Source: Megascapheus bottae
Lineage: Eukaryota > Chordata > Mammalia > Rodentia > Geomyidae
Assembly (NCBI GenBank): GCA_024803745.1
Contig: JANJXV010000161.1
Coordinates: 2,107,673-2,171,672, forward strand
Length of the DNA stretch: 64,000 bases
Direction of reading: 5' to 3'
Part shown: in pieces, positions 34,645 through 47,767 of the stretch
How positions within the stretch are numbered: the first letter of the stretch is position 1
How the letters are laid out: the number at the start of each line of letters is the position of its first letter
Notes under the pieces: generated by a model
What the model saw: only the letters and a program-made list of their open reading frames with translations
Database searches by the model: none
Told to the model about the DNA's origin: nothing
Program-made: the position numbers and the translations under genes

Positions 34645-35100
34645 TGAAGCTTGCCTAGCATGTATGAAACCCTGGATTCCATTCCTCAGCACCACATAAA
34701 CAAAAAACTGGAAGTGCCACTGTGACTCAGCTCGTAGATTTCTAACGTTCAGCACAGAGTGTCTCCAAGTGACAAAAATCTGTCACATTTAAGTCAGGCT
34801 TCAAAACTTTGCTAGGAACCAGTTATGTGATTTGGAATAAAGTCCAGTTTTCAAAAAATCACTAGCCAGGCGCTGGAGGGTCATAATTGTCATTCTACTA
34901 GCCAGGGAGAAGGTGATTCAAAGCCTTTGCAAGCAAATAAAATGAAAACAAAAAAACTGTAAGATTCTACTCTCCACTTATCCACCCAAAAACTAAGTGG
35001 AGTTGTGGCTAAAACTGGTACAGCATTAGCCTTGAGGAAAAAGAACTAAGAGACCTTGCCCAGGTCCAAAGTTCAACCTCCCCACCAAGAAAGAAAAAAA
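34645..35100 (+). mobile_element. Two plus-strand SINEs
   Basis: An ID-like unit (34645-34780, GCTTGCCTAGCATGTATGAA) and a diverged composite (34860-35100) ending in an A-rich tail. Confidence 0.65.
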
Positions 35101-35599
35101 TGGAGTCCAGATACCTTAGTTTAAAAAGTATATCTGGATATCTTAGTACATTTTTCTGATCTTTCCTCATTCATCTGATGGAACCACATAATCTTGATCC
35201 TGATCTGACTAAGAGCCTGCATTGTGCTTAATAAATTCATTCCACATATTCCAGTAGAATCTGGACAGCTAACAGCCACTTACCAATGCTTTATTCTACG
35301 TTTAGGCCAGTATGTCTTCATACCATCTACACAGTCAGCTATATCATCTTTCCAGAAGTATCACTGAGTGTAGAACACTCAGAACTAAAATAATTGCATA
35401 AAGATGTAATAAAACCCCTTGATTCATTAAGAAAATTTCTGTACCACTTAGAGCAAGTACATTAGTGGTATTTACCTCTAGCCTCTTTTTTAAAAAATTT
35501 ATTAACATTGAATTTTACATCATATTTCAAATGTCATGTTTAACCAACAAGTATTCAAGAAGGGAATCGCTATACAATCACTGGCACATAGATTTTAGA
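35101..35599. other. AT-rich spacer, nothing recognised
   Basis: No open stretch of note and no repeat I can name. Confidence 0.4.
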
Positions 35600-36480
35600 A
35601 TATAGTAAAAATTAAGCTGAGTCTTTGTATGTCATAGATACAGATTAATCTATAATAAAACACATGTCTATAGAGTGTATAGTCTATCCTAGATTTTTAT
35701 GTCTATGTAGTTATGTTTATATCTCCAAAATTATGTCCAGAACTTTGGGTATCAACTATTCAATCATCGCTCTACTACTGTTTGAAACTAATATCCATAT
35801 ATTAAGGATATCATGTAACTTTTGTTCCTTGGTCTTGACTTATCTCACTCAACAGGATTCACTCTAATTTCATCCACTACCCCAAAAATGCCATTATTAT
35901 TTTTTTCTGTGCAGATCTTCTTTTTATGTATTTATATTTATTGTAATTTATAGAAGGGTTACATTATATTCACCAGATAGAAGGTGCATTACTTCTCAAA
36001 CTTTGATACCCCATGTAATGATATGGTCCCCATTTCCCTTCCCCTACCCCCATTCATGTTCATTTCCCCCCTTCCCTATCCAATTTCAAATAACCAATTA
36101 GGCACATATGAAATATATCAGAAAACAAGGTGAAATATTGTAACAATATGATATAACCAAGGGATAGCAAAAGAGATAAGAGATCACATAGTTCATTAAG
36201 GACAACAATCACTCATTATATGAGTTTTGTTTCTTTATCTTGGAGGTCCTTACATTTAGTGTCATACTATTTGTCACGATGTCTCTAGATTTTGTTCTAT
36301 TGTAAATCTCTGGTAGCAGAGCCCAAGGTTTCTACTGAATTTGACAAATGAGGGAGACTCTTGGGCCTATGTTCCTTTGAGTTTGGCTTACTTCACTTAA
36401 TATGATTTTTTTCCTTTTCATCCACTTCCCCGAGAATGCCATTATTTTATCTTGTCGGTTGGCTATGTATCATTCCATTG
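35600..36480 (-). mobile_element. Nested L1 3' ends: younger L1 (about 35893-36410) inside an older L1 tail
   Basis: The inner element starts after a T-rich stretch (TTATGTATTTATATTTATTG) and carries the same 3' UTR landmarks as 870-1260, ending just inside ORF2. Flanking text CATCCACTACCCCAAAAATG (about 35870) and CATCCACTTCCCCGAGAATG (about 36420), each followed by CCATTATT, looks like a ~27-bp target-site duplication. The outer sequence resembles an older L1 3' end. Confidence 0.6.
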
Positions 36481-36497
36481 TGTGTGTGTGTTTGTGT

Positions 36498-36535
<38 letters not shown>

Positions 36536-36537
36536 AT
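36478..36537. repeat. (TG)n microsatellite
   Basis: TG repeats with a few TTTG and TCTG interruptions. Confidence 0.95.
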
Positions 36538-36605
36538 GACATTTTTTGTAGTAGGGCATCTGGTTGTTTCCATCATCCAACCTCATTTTCTACAGATATT
36601 TTTAT

Positions 36606-37730
36606 AGTCTCTTTTTTATTTTCAGGGTAATGTATAGAGGGGTTACGATTACATTTACAGGTAGTGGACTGCATTACTTCTCACACATTTATTCCACTGC
36701 ACATGTTTTTGTCCCCAGTTCCCTCTCCCCTCCCCTTCCCAATCATCTTGTTTCCCCCCTTCCCTTTCCTATTTGACATAAACAAATAAACATATATACA
36801 ATATGCCAGGGAAAAATCAGATACAGTAACAATCTGACATTAACCATAGGGCAAAATAAGAGATGAGAAATAACATAGTAGATTAAGGACAAAAATCACA
36901 CAAGATTAAGAGCAACGATGACACAAGATATAGCTCTTGTTCCCATATCCTAGAGATCCTTTCATTTAGTCTCATCCTATATGACCTTATATACCTAGGT
37001 TTTTGAGTTATTGTAATCCTCTGCTAGGAGAGTCCTAGATGTGAACTAATTATTACAAATGAGGGAAACCATTGAGCTTATGTTTCTTTGGGTCTGGCTG
37101 CTTCACTTAATATGAATTTTTCCAAGTCTTTCCATTTCCTTACAAATGGGGCGATGTCATTCCTTCTGATGGCAGCATAGCATTCCATTGTGTATAAGTA
37201 CCACATCTTCTTGATTCAGTCATCTACTGAGTGGCATCTGGGTTGGTTTCATATCTTTGCTATGGTAAATAGTGCTGCAATGAGCATCATTGTGGTAGTG
37301 GCTTTAGTATGTCCTTTTTTCTGGACAATTGGGTAGATGCCAAGTAGTGGATTTGCTGGATCATAGGGGAGCTCTATGTTCAGTATTTTGAGGAACCACC
37401 ACACTGCTTTCCCTAGTGGTTGAACGAGTTTACACTCACACCAACAGTGTAGGTGTGATCCCACCTGGTCACTTCCCCACCAGTATCTCTTATTAGATTT
37501 TTTGATAATGGCCATTCTGACTGGAGTCAGGTGGAATCTCAAAGTTGTTTTGATTTTCATTTCCCTTATTGCTAGAGATATGGAGCATTTCTTCATGTGT
37601 CTAAAGCCCATTTTAATTTTTTCTTCAGAGAATACTCTTTTAAGTCTTTAGCCCACCTTTTAATAGGATGGTTGTTTCTTTGAAGATTTGTTTGGGAGAG
37701 ATTCATTTTTTTCAGCTATAGATATATTTT
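36606..37730 (-). mobile_element. 5'-truncated L1, minus
   Basis: A T-rich lead, C-rich 3' UTR, then the C-terminal end of ORF2. Peptide 37611-37249 reads MGFRHMKKCSISLAIREMKI and includes HCWCECKLVQPLGKAVW, aligning with the ends of the other L1 copies. It is clearly more diverged than the duplicated L1, so a separate older insertion. Confidence 0.85.
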
Positions 37731-37767
37731 AGATAACTACATATATTTTTGTAGAAAAAAAGAATGG

Positions 37768-38110
37768 AAGCCATCATGCTGGCTCACAACTTAATTTCAG
37801 CTACTTAGGAGGCTCAGGGCTTAGGATCACAGGTCAAAGCCAACCAGGGCCCTACAGTGTGTGAGATCAAACTCTGTGAACATACAATGACTGTAAAAGG
37901 AATCTCACTGCCTGGGAATGTAGCCTAATGGTAGAGTGCTCACCTAGAATGCATGAAGACCTAGGTTCTATTCACCGGTACCGCATACTCAGAATAAAAG
38001 CTAGAAGTGGCGCTGTGTCTCAAGAGGCAGAGCACTCACCTTGGGCAAGCGAGTCCAATGAAAATGTCTAGGCCCTGAGTCCAAGCCGTAGGACTGGCAA
38101 AAAGAAAAAA
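37768..38110 (+). mobile_element. B1-like unit followed by dimeric ID-like SINE, plus
   Basis: CTACTTAGGAGGCTCAGGGC (B1-like), then GTAGAGTGCTCACCTAGAAT and GTGGCGCTGTGTCTCAAGAG, with an A-rich tail at 38098-38115. Confidence 0.8.
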
Positions 38111-38214
38111 AAAGAGCAATCTTACTTAAGTAACAAGGAATGTACCCTATATTTATACAGACTGAAAAATTCATTAAGAAATTAGAAAATATGTATAAAG
38201 TGCATAATTTCTTT

Positions 38215-38735
38215 GGTGTGTTGGCACTGAGTCTTCAACTGAGTGTTTCAGCTCTATCCCTGACCTTTTCTACTCAAGGCTAGCACTCTACCAATGCAGC
38301 CCCAAATCAACTATCTTCAATTGAGATATAAGCGATGAATATTCAGGGTGCTTCATGAAAAACATTTTTATAAATTGAAACTTTCAACACAGTCTTATTT
38401 TAGTATGAATGTTGAGATGGGAAGAGACAGAAAAAGTGAAATGTTTCCTGATCGCCATAGAGAAGAGACTCAGCAGAACCACTGTGGTCTGCAGGCTTCT
38501 TTGTGAGTTTTGTTTGCTTGTTTGATTTTTGTCAATTGTGGGGCTTGAACTCTGGGCCTGGGCACTGTCCCTGAGCTCTTCAGCTCAAGGCTAGTGCTTT
38601 AATCTGTGAGCCACAGTGCCACTTCTGGTTTTTCTGGCAGTTAACTGGGTACTTTGGCTGGCTTTAAACTTTGATTCTCAGATCTTAGCCTCCTGAGTAG
38701 CTAAGATTATAGGTGTGAGGTACCATCACCAGGCT
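38215..38735 (-). mobile_element. SINE fragment and full composite SINE, minus
   Basis: A fragment at 38215-38310 (GCTAGCACTCTACCAATGC), then a composite at 38520-38735 (GGGGCTTGAACTCTGGGCCT through GTAGCTAAGATTATAGG). Confidence 0.75.
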
Positions 38736-39085
38736 GCTGCTCTCTTACTATGCAGGTTCTGGATCAAGAACTTCAAGTTCTTACTTCAATTTTTTCTTCT
38801 CTTGCCTGAAACTCTGCCATTTCAACAAGCCCCAGTTCCTGGTCTTTGTTAGTTAATGAGAGATATTATGATTTTCTAATATTCAGAGCAATGATTATAA
38901 AACCCAGCATTTTACTTACTTGAATAAATTAAGAGACAGGACCTAGTGAGATGGAAAACAAATTTTTTTCAAGTTGCTATCCTGTTCTAATGCATAAGTC
39001 TGGCTATTTTGCTTACACACAAATATGTATTTTACCGATTTCTACTCTATGTTTGCTTAGCTTAAAACCACCACTGCCATTTCAT
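38736..39085. other. Short spacer, nothing recognised
   Basis: AT-rich single-copy sequence between SINE blocks. Confidence 0.4.
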
Positions 39086-39089
39086 AGAT

Positions 39090-39630
39090 TTTGTTGTTGT
39101 TGTTTGCGGTGCTTGAAATCTGTGCCTGGGCTGTTCCTCAGATCTTCAGTTCAATGCCAGTGCTCTACTACTTTTGATTTGGCCAGTCCTGGCCTTGAAC
39201 TCAGGGACTGAGCACTGTCCTTATATTTTCTCAAGGCTAGCGCTCTACCACTTCAGCCTCAGCACCACTTCCAGCATTTTTCTATGTATGTGATATTGAG
39301 GAATTGAACCCAGGTCTTCGTGCATGCTAGGCAAGCACTCTACCACTAGGCCAAACTCCCAGCCCAAAATTATTCATCATTATTATTAGCTATCTTCTTT
39401 TTTTTATTATTGATTCGTCATGTTGCTTGGACTTTGGGCCTGGACTGTCCCTGACATCTTCAGCTCAAGGCTAGCGCTCTTCCTCTACAGCTCCATTTTT
39501 GGTTTCTGGTAGTTAATTGGTGATGTAAGTCTCACAAACATATGTGTCCAGGCTGGCTTTGGGCTTTGAACCAACATCCTCCAATCTCAGCCTCCATGGT
39601 AGGTAGAATTACACGCTTCAGCCAGCAGTG
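39090..39630 (-). mobile_element. Block of minus-strand SINEs
   Basis: A partial unit (39090-39175), a dimeric ID-like SINE (39178-39365, GGCCTTGAACTCAGGGACTG and GCTAGGCAAGCACTCTACCA) and a composite (39400-39625). Confidence 0.75.
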
Positions 39631-39639
39631 CCTGACTGC

Positions 39640-39753
39640 TTGATGTCGCTGTCTCTGTCTCTCTGTCTGTCTGTCTCTGTCTGTCTGCCTGTCTGTCTCT
39701 CTGTCTCTCTGTCTCTCTGTCTCTCTCTGTCTCTGTCTCTCTCTCTGTCTCTG

Positions 39754-39842
<89 letters not shown>
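39640..39842. repeat. (CTGT/TC)n microsatellite
   Basis: CTGTCTCT-type repeats grade into pure CT over about 200 bases. Confidence 0.95.
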
Positions 39843-39843
<1 letters not shown>

Positions 39844-39844
39844 G

Positions 39845-40540
39845 GTTGTAAGATTTTAATTGTGCACCTGGGCAGTGTCCCTGGGCTCTTCAGCTCAAGG
39901 CTACAACCTTAAACACCTTGAGCCACAGTGTCACTTCTGGTTTTCTGGTGCTTAAGTGGAAGTAACAGTTTCATGGACTTTAGTGTCTGGCCTGGCTTTG
40001 AACTGTGATCCTCAGAACCCAACCTTCTGAGATCATTTCCAGCTTTTTTTTAGTGTAAGTGGTACAGAGTAATTGAACACAGGGCTTTGTGCATACTAGG
40101 CAAGCAAACTACCACTAGTGTGCACTCCAGCCTTAGATAAGGGCTTTTTCTTTTTCTTTTTTTCACTCATGGGGCTTGAACTCTGGGCCTGGATGTTTAC
40201 CTTAAGCTCTTCAGCTCAAGGCAAGAGCTCTACCACTTGAGGCACATTGTCATTTTGAATTTTCTGGATTATTTGGAAATAAGATTCTCACAGATTTTTA
40301 TGCCTGGGCCGTCTTTGAACCTCGATCCTCCAGGGTAGCTAGGATTACCAGAGTGAGCCACCAGTCACGGGCATTAAATTATTATTTTTTGCATGTCCTA
40401 TGGCTTCAACTCATGGCCAGAGCACTATCCTAGGGCTTGCTCAAGGATAGCACTTTACTTCAGCCAGCCAACTCCCGGTCCAAATAGGCCACTCTTGAAG
40501 CTAGAATTACAGAGATCGGCCATAATACTGGCATGTTGTT
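39845..40540 (-). mobile_element. Four minus-strand SINE units in series
   Basis: Approximate units are 39845-40030, 40035-40135, 40160-40375 and 40385-40540, each with reversed boxes such as GCTCTTCAGCTCAAGGC. Confidence 0.7.
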
Positions 40541-40639
40541 ATCTAAGTATATAATTTTTCTTCTATTTTTGATGGCTTTTCCTTAGTGTACATATTTCCT
40601 ACATATTTTTGGAAAACTTCCTTCCCACTGGGGCCATAA

Positions 40640-40835
40640 GTTAAGCCTAGTGGAAGCGTTCTTGCCGAGCAGGAATGAAGACCCAAATTCAATTCCTCAG
40701 CACAACATTGATAAAAAAAAGATAAAAGTGGTGCTGTGGCACATGTGATAGAACTTGCGCCTTAAGAATAAACAAAAACAAAAACAAGGATCGTGCTCAG
40801 GTCCTGAGTCTAAGCCCAGTACTGGCAAAAAAAAA
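40640..40835 (+). mobile_element. Dimeric ID-like SINE, plus
   Basis: AAGCCTAGTGGAAGCGTTCT, TCAATTCCTCAGCACAACA, GTGGTGCTGTGGCACATGTG, ending in an A tail at 40827-40836. Confidence 0.7.
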
Positions 40836-40867
40836 TTCTGCCCAAAGTAGACATTTAAACTTATTGT

Positions 40868-41005
40868 ACTTTTCAAAAAATTTGTTGTTCAAGGTGATAT
40901 ACAAAGAGATTGCTGTTACATATGTAATGAGTACATTTCTTGTAAACACTGTTACCCCCTCCCCCGTTTTCTCTTTCCCTTCCCCCCAAGTCATAAATTT
41001 CATTT
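40868..41005 (-). mobile_element. Retroelement 3' end spanning the D2 left edge
   Basis: The element runs unbroken across 40918, the point at which D1 homology begins. D2 therefore keeps the ancestral left flank, while D1 (7420) carries the broken one. Confidence 0.55.
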
Positions 41006-41400
41006 ACAACAAATATATATGTATTTTCATTCCTGAAAAAAATAGTTTAAAATGTGTTCAAATAAATGATGTAGGTTGATATATTTATCAAAATGGATTA
41101 CTTGAACTCTAAAATAAACATTCTAAGTAATTTTTCTCATAAAATTGTAGTAATGCTATAAAACTAATATAAAAGGAATTTTAGTTAGTAATTTCTTATG
41201 TTTTACCTTTAACATTATTACACTAAGCATACTGTTTATGGTATTAATACAGACAGCATGAAATATGATTATGTAAAAAAATTAAATGATTAAAAATAGT
41301 AAGGTTGGGGGCCAGTAGTTTAGCTTGGTGGCACACACCCTGGACTGGCAAAAAAGAAGTAGGGTTAGATAAATCAGATTTATTTCCAAATGTGTGGAAA

Positions 41401-41597
41401 ATGGTATGATTTCTTGTTTGGCTAGTTCTGCGGCTTGAACTGAGGGACCAGGAACTGTCCTTGGCCACATTTGTTCAAGGGTGGCACTCTTACACCTGAG
41501 CAACAGTGCCCCATCTGCTTTTTCTGTGTATGCAGTGTCGAAGAATTGAATCAAGGTCTTCTTGTATACTAGGCGAGCACTCTACAACTAGGCAACA
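41401..41597 (-). mobile_element. SINE, dimeric ID-like, minus (D2)
   Basis: D2 partner of 7905-8100. Confidence 0.7.
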
Positions 41598-41722
41598 TTA
41601 AAAGCCAAAGTAGATTTTTGATGCTATTGTGGAGTTTTAATTTTCTTAAATATTTGTACAAAGCACAATGGATATATAATCAGACTTGAACTCACAGAAC
41701 AGAGTCCCACATAATATTACAG

Positions 41723-42560
41723 TTACTCTGACACTTCTCCCGATTGACAAAACACCTTTCCAGGCATCTGCTCTGTCCTTCAGCTTTGGTAGCTGACTTG
41801 TCTTTCCATGGAGGCCTGGCCTGGATTCCTGGTGATTCCATGCATTTCATAGTTCCCTGTATATCCAGTAAGGTTGTCTTCTATGGGACCAGACCTGTCT
41901 GGTTTTTGGCCCACCCAGGACCTATGTGTCTGAGGTCTCACATTATAAGTGGAAAATAAAACACAGTATAATAAGCACTGAAGAACTGCACACCATAATA
42001 TTAACAATGAGAGTTTAATAGTTAGCAAAGTAAATACAATGAATACTTGACAAGAATCATGAGAGCAAGATAAAGAGACGTCTTTTTAGGAAGGGGACAG
42101 GGAAGCTCTAAATCCAGACTGGCCTCCACGTTGCCTTCAGACAGTAATTCTACTTCCGAGTCCTCAGAAGGGTCTCCTTCCTCATGAGAAACAGAATGTC
42201 CTTCCTGAGTTAAGAGGGGGATGGATTCCTGTTTGTCGAATGGAGATTGAGTCTCTTTTAGTGAGATGGATGGGTCTGGATATTCTGTGAGGATGGATTC
42301 ATTTTCCTCCAATGAATCCAGTATTGAGAGTACACTTGCTGCTTCCCATGGGGACATTTTCCATGAGCCCAGCGTGTGCCCCTTCAGCTTGCACAATAAG
42401 TGGAGTGTTACTCTGACTCAGATGGACTGACTCTGGGTGGAGTGTGAAAGGAAACGGAAGGAAATCTGGCTGCTCTTTTTCTTCCTCCATAGTATCTGCA
42501 GGTTCAACTGTGTCACACATGGGGTTCAGAGCAAAAGGTATATCCATAGGACTCTAAACC
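41723..42560 (-). pseudogene. Unassigned coding-like relic, D2 copy
   Basis: Counterpart of 8226-9060: open stretches 42547-42299, 42396-42022 and 42028-41780. In D2 the first stretch runs on 20 codons further (…GLMENVPMGSSKCTLN) because the D1 stop is absent. The function is unknown. The acidic-then-hydrophobic middle stretch ends YLALMILVKYSLYLLC in both copies. Confidence 0.22.
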
Positions 42561-43481
42561 TGTTTGGTAATTTCTACAGAAGGCCCATGCTTTCTGGAGT
42601 GCAGTGATGATTCTCAGTCTCCATCACTCACCAGCTCCATTGGTGGGTTTTTCATCCGGAGTTCAGGATAAGCTCTTACACGATGACCCAAACCTAAGAA
42701 TGGAAATAGGTACAGAGTGGACAGAGTGGACTCTGCAAGTTGAAGTGTCACTCAACTTCCATGAGGATCTAATGGAGGAACCTGTAGAACTGGAGTTTGG
42801 ACTGAACACTGAGGAGGTGTAGGGTCTTTCTAATGAGTGCTTATTCCCGAGTCCTTTCAGAGGACAGACATTACCTGGCTGACACCACCCATAAAGGGCA
42901 TTTTGCCAAGCTCTGTAGAAGTAAGGGCCAACCAATATCTAGACCACATGGGCTTCCTACTCACAGGTTCTGAGGCACCCACACCAGGACTTCTACTTTT
43001 TCTTGGTCTTACTGGTCACATATTCCTCCAGCTGGTCAAAAAGTTTGTGTTTAGAAGAGCAGGTCCAAAGCCGACATGTGGAGCCTCATATAGAGCTTGA
43101 CTTGTGTCAGGGTGTGGCAGTTCTTGAACTCGTAGAAATCACTGGGGTAGAAGTCCATTCACATCGTATAGATGGAACACATGATGCTGTGGGCACATTC
43201 GGTACAAGGAAAGTGAGAGCCTTCTCTCTCCATCCTGAGCCTTTTACCAAAGCCCCTTTCTTGCAGGATTCTAATGCTGTGGCTGTCCTGCAGAGATGTG
43301 CACTTATGTGCTGGGAGGGGTGTAAGAGACACTCGAGAACAGGATGACTTTTACACCCCACTTCCAGAAGCTTCTGAGAGAGGCCTCTATGCATCTGTCC
43401 AAAGTAAACGCACCTTAAATTAACTAAGTAAATGCTCTAAATAAATCAATAAGTGAATGCTCTACATAAAGAACTAAATGC

Positions 43482-43680
43482 TCATTGCTCTAATCTTAGC
43501 CACCCAGCAGGCTGAGCTCTGAAGATCACAGTGTAAAGCCAGTCTAGTCAGTAAAAGTCTAAAGGCACTTGTCTTCAATTAGGCAGCAAAAAGCCAGAAC
43601 TTGACCTATGACTCAAATGGCACAGTGCTAATTTTTGAACACCAAAGGGATGGCATTTAGACCTGGGTTCAGTTTCATGT
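43482..43680 (+). mobile_element. Diverged composite SINE, plus (D2)
   Basis: D2 partner of 9985-10185. Confidence 0.5.
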
Positions 43681-43810
43681 GTCAGCACTGGACCACACAC
43701 CAAAATGTAAATGCTTTCAGGTTCTAACAGGCAAAGCTATCACAATCCCTCCCTGATGGCTCAAAAGTGATTCAGCCCCCAGCTTTTCCTCTGACTCCAG
43801 TATTTCACAG

Positions 43811-45172
43811 GTTGTAGTTTGTGGGCAGGATGATGGGTTCAAATAGGTTTCCTCTCAATATACCTCATCTGAGTTTCCCTGGAGTTTCCTGGCTTTCTTC
43901 CTAGAGAAATGCCTGATATACTGGAATTTTGTCTTGGCCCTGATCCAGCATCTACTTCTTCAAGTGAGACATCCATATCTCTCATGCCTGAGATCCGAGC
44001 CTCCTGACCTTTGGCAACAGCACAGCAACATCTTTCTTCCTCCTGAGCCACAGGCCAAGGGAGCTGACTTGAGCTGGTTGTCACATACAGTGGCTTGGTT
44101 ACCAGGGTTCCATATTCTGTTCCTTTGTGAGGGAGATAGGGTCACCTTTCAAGGCCCAATGACCAAAGCTCCTTGCTCACAGAAGACCTCCCCAAAGACA
44201 TACTGGAGGCTGAATCTCCCTTCCCACCTCACATATGGATGTAGTAAACAGCACACCTTTTTGTTCAAATCCCAAGTCATTAACTAGGCGTAAGTGCTAG
44301 CCTGGTCTCAGGCTCAAGGAGCCTTTCTTAGGTAAGATCCAAACTTAACTGTCACTATTCCCCTTAGACTTCACAAGACATTTTGCTTCACAGTGCCTTC
44401 TCAGCTTGCATTTTGCCTCTTGCACATTTTCTTTGCTAGTCCTGGGACTTGATCTCAGAGCCTGACCATTGTTCTTAGGCTTTCTTTAGGCTATAGCTGT
44501 CCCACCAAGCCACAGCACCACTTCCAGAGTTTTCTACGTATATGGTACTGCAGAATCAAACCGGACTCTTTTTGTGTGGTAGCCAAGCACTCTACAAATA
44601 GATGAAAGACCCAGGCCATCTTGCACATATTTTTCACTTCAATCTACTAGGACGTTGTTAGGTTTCTGTATCCTAATCTATTTTTCTTCCTGATGAATAT
44701 CTGTGCTGTCATCTGTAAAAATGCAAGTGGGAAAATCACAGAAGCATTGGTGACATAAAAAAAGTCTTACAGACATAGATAAGTGTTCATTCTTTGTAGG
44801 AGAAAGGATATTTTGATATGAAGATGATGACTATTTATAAATACTTAATCGGGGTTTAGACTTTGGCCCAGTGGTAGAGTGCCTGCCTAGCATCCATGAA
44901 GATCTAGGTTTGAGTCCTTAATATCACACAGATATAAAAATCCATATGGCAATGTGGCTCAAGTGGCAGAGGGCTAGACTTGGGAAAAGCCAAGAGCAGT
45001 GCTCAGGCCCTGAGTTCAAGCCCCAGGAATGGCATAAAAAACAAAAGAAAAGAAAAGAAAAGAAATGTGCTTTTTACAAGTTATTCACTCACAGCATTTG
45101 CCTCTGAATTCTTCGCTTCTGCATCTTGTGACTTATCCCTTTCCCTCAATGTAGACAAGAAAAACAGATTTT
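43811..45172 (-). repeat. Inverted copy of modules F-A (iA2), more complete than iA1
   Basis: The reverse complement matches module A (43811-44650) and then all of F (44700-45172) without interruption, which shows that F-A is the ancestral order. It contains a minus-strand SINE (44430-44625) and a plus-strand SINE (44860-45045, TAGAGTGCCTGCCTAGCATC). The left edge is the junction of the ~651-bp deletion that removed the REM-like exon. Confidence 0.82.
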
Positions 45173-47767
45173 TTACTTGCTATCCTGTTGTCCAATCTTT
45201 GGATATTAATTCAAAATACAATATTGCCTGAAATATTGTGTGTGTGCATGTGTGTGTATCTGCCAATGTGTGCATGCACACATGTGTACAGGGTTTAGGG
45301 CTTACTCATAGGGCCTGTGTGATAACCCTCAGCATCTTTTCCTCAAAGGTATTGGTCTTTCACTTCTAGCTTATTATAGCTAATTGGAGTTGAGAGATTC
45401 ACTCAATTTCTTGCCCTGTGCATTGGAACCCAGTGCTGGGTTCTCATATTGTTAATTGTAGCTATAGAGAAGCCTGAGGTCTGGGGACTCTCGTTAGAAT
45501 CCAGCCCCTGAAAGAAAGTCACTGATAGAAATCTTTATCTTCAGTTAAGCACGAATAAATAAGGCAAAAGTGGAACTGTGGCTCAGTTCCTCTTGTAGCA
45601 GCCATGAGAAAATTAGTAATTGGCAGCACCTGGTCCCTGAGAGAAATCCTTAGCACTGGTTCAAAAAAAGAAAGAAAATAATGAAAAAAATTAAAACTTG
45701 CTGAGGAATCCATAAGGATAAACGTGCCTGTGAATAATCTTGTCATTTCAGATTCCCTCAAGAGCTTATGTCTCTCTATATTTTTTTCAAGTTTTTTTAA
45801 AGATATTTACATATTTTCTATCTTTCTTAAACAGAGATAGCCATCCACAAAACACAAACACAAACTCTCACACAGTATACCACCCACCCATAAGTGTCTG
45901 GATATGTATATATGTATAGTCATATGTATTGATCTGTCTCTGTATACTAATATATAAATGCATAAACATATGTATTTAGACAAACAGGAAACATACATAG
46001 ATAGGTCTCAGGCATTTCCAGATTTTGTGCAAGTCTTCTGAGTACAACTTACCATTGTATTGTTTGTCAAGATAGAGTCCCTCTAACTTTTGGCCAGCTT
46101 CTTGTCCTTTGATACTTTTTTCTGCCAGTCCTGGGTTTTGAACGCTAGGCCTGGATGCTGTCACTGAGCTTGAGCTTCTTGCATTCAGTAGTTTATTGCA
46201 GATAAGAGTCTCATGGAGTTTCTGTCCTGGGCTGGCTTTGAATTGTGATCCTCAGATCTCAAACTCCTGAGTAGCTAGGATGACAGTCTTGAGCTACCAG
46301 TACCTGGTTCCTTTGCCTCTTTTACCCTTTTTTTTGGCCCCACCACAGCCATGGTATCTACCTTCCTATGTTCTCTCCACCTGCCCCCAGACAGGGGTCT
46401 GACAGATGCTTTCCACCCACTTATTCATGTCCTCCTCTGTATTGGCTGACAGCTAAGACATGCACTCACTTGTCTGGATGCCAAACACAAAGCCATGTGA
46501 TTGTTTCTCAGTCTGGAACATCCTATCAGATTTATAGCACCACAGAGGGTCAGGTTGATGCTCCTCCAGGGCTTCTTAAATTGTTCTCATATTAATCCAC
46601 AACACGTTTGTCATCACTTGTCCAGCTAATTCATGGACTAAAGCAGCATTCCCTACAAACTTAGATCCCAATACCATGAGGACACTCAAGGGTGCATTAG
46701 GAGTGTGACCTGCAGGTGGATGTGAGCCTGTCTAAGTTGGAGGGGATTTCTCCACCACAGGAAATGGAATACAAATTTAGAATCTGCTTTCATGAGGTGA
46801 CAATCTCTGGCAGATGTTCTTATCAAATGTGGCACTGCCTACTTCCAGCTTAAAACATGGGTTGATGACCCAGCATAACAGTGAATGTATTCACCCCGGC
46901 CCAACACATAGGCTGGGACCCTGAACTTTCAGGTAGCATTTGGCTTTGAAGGTCATGAGATCTTAGTCTACAAATGATGAGCCCCCTCCCGTGAGGCATA
47001 GCAAACGGAGCCAAAGTGCAACCCAGTTAAGCACCAGATCAAGCTTCCCTTCTTCAGTAGGGTATGGTTTGAAAACTGTGCATAGCTTCTGTTTGAAGCC
47101 AGTCCAGAAAGGAAAGTCCATGAAACTCTCATTTCCAGTTAACTGCCAAGAAAAAGCCAAAGATAGAGATGAAGCTCAAGAGAGCTAGAGAGCCATCTGA
47201 AAAGAATGGTTACACCCTGCAACATCCTCATTACCTGATCTTGAAAACATCTCTGCGTGCATCCCAGCATGCAGCCAGCATCTGGGGGTGACAGTGACCC
47301 CTGCGCCCATTGGCAATCTGCACTGTCTCTGACATCTGTAATGTGAACCTCATTCTGTTGGGTTTGTGAAGCGGTGTCAACCCTGCAGAAGGACCCAACT
47401 GTGCCCTAACTCCCACTGTCCCCTGGGGACCCTAGCATTCCCCCATCTGCACCCCTCCTGTGGCTTCTGATCCTAGGGAGCCCTCCTGCCCTGTCCAACA
47501 CTCACATGAAGTGCATATTTCTTCTCCTGGGGCAACTTCTCCACAGAGAGTACATGACATGCCCACTCTCCAGGCACGGGGAGATCCTGAAAAAGTAGCA
47601 AATCAGTGATAAGGACATAAAGTGATGAATAGAATTTTAGATCCTGATGGTAGACAGTCTGCAAAATCCAAGGGAGAATGGAATTGGAGGGGACCAGGGA
47701 TCAGGATGTGGGCATGGAGCTTCCCTGCCAAGGGGGTAGGGGAAGTCACAGGCTGGAGGATGCACAG
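45173..47767. other. D2 counterpart of 12027-14622
   Basis: Contains a TG-rich tract at 45238-45290 and a minus-strand composite SINE at 46125-46340. No gene assigned. Open stretches differ from those of D1 because of indels. Confidence 0.4.

Noticed and set aside
39628..39912. Ser/Leu/Cys-rich 94-codon frame
   Set aside because: Translation of the CTGT/CT microsatellite, not a protein.
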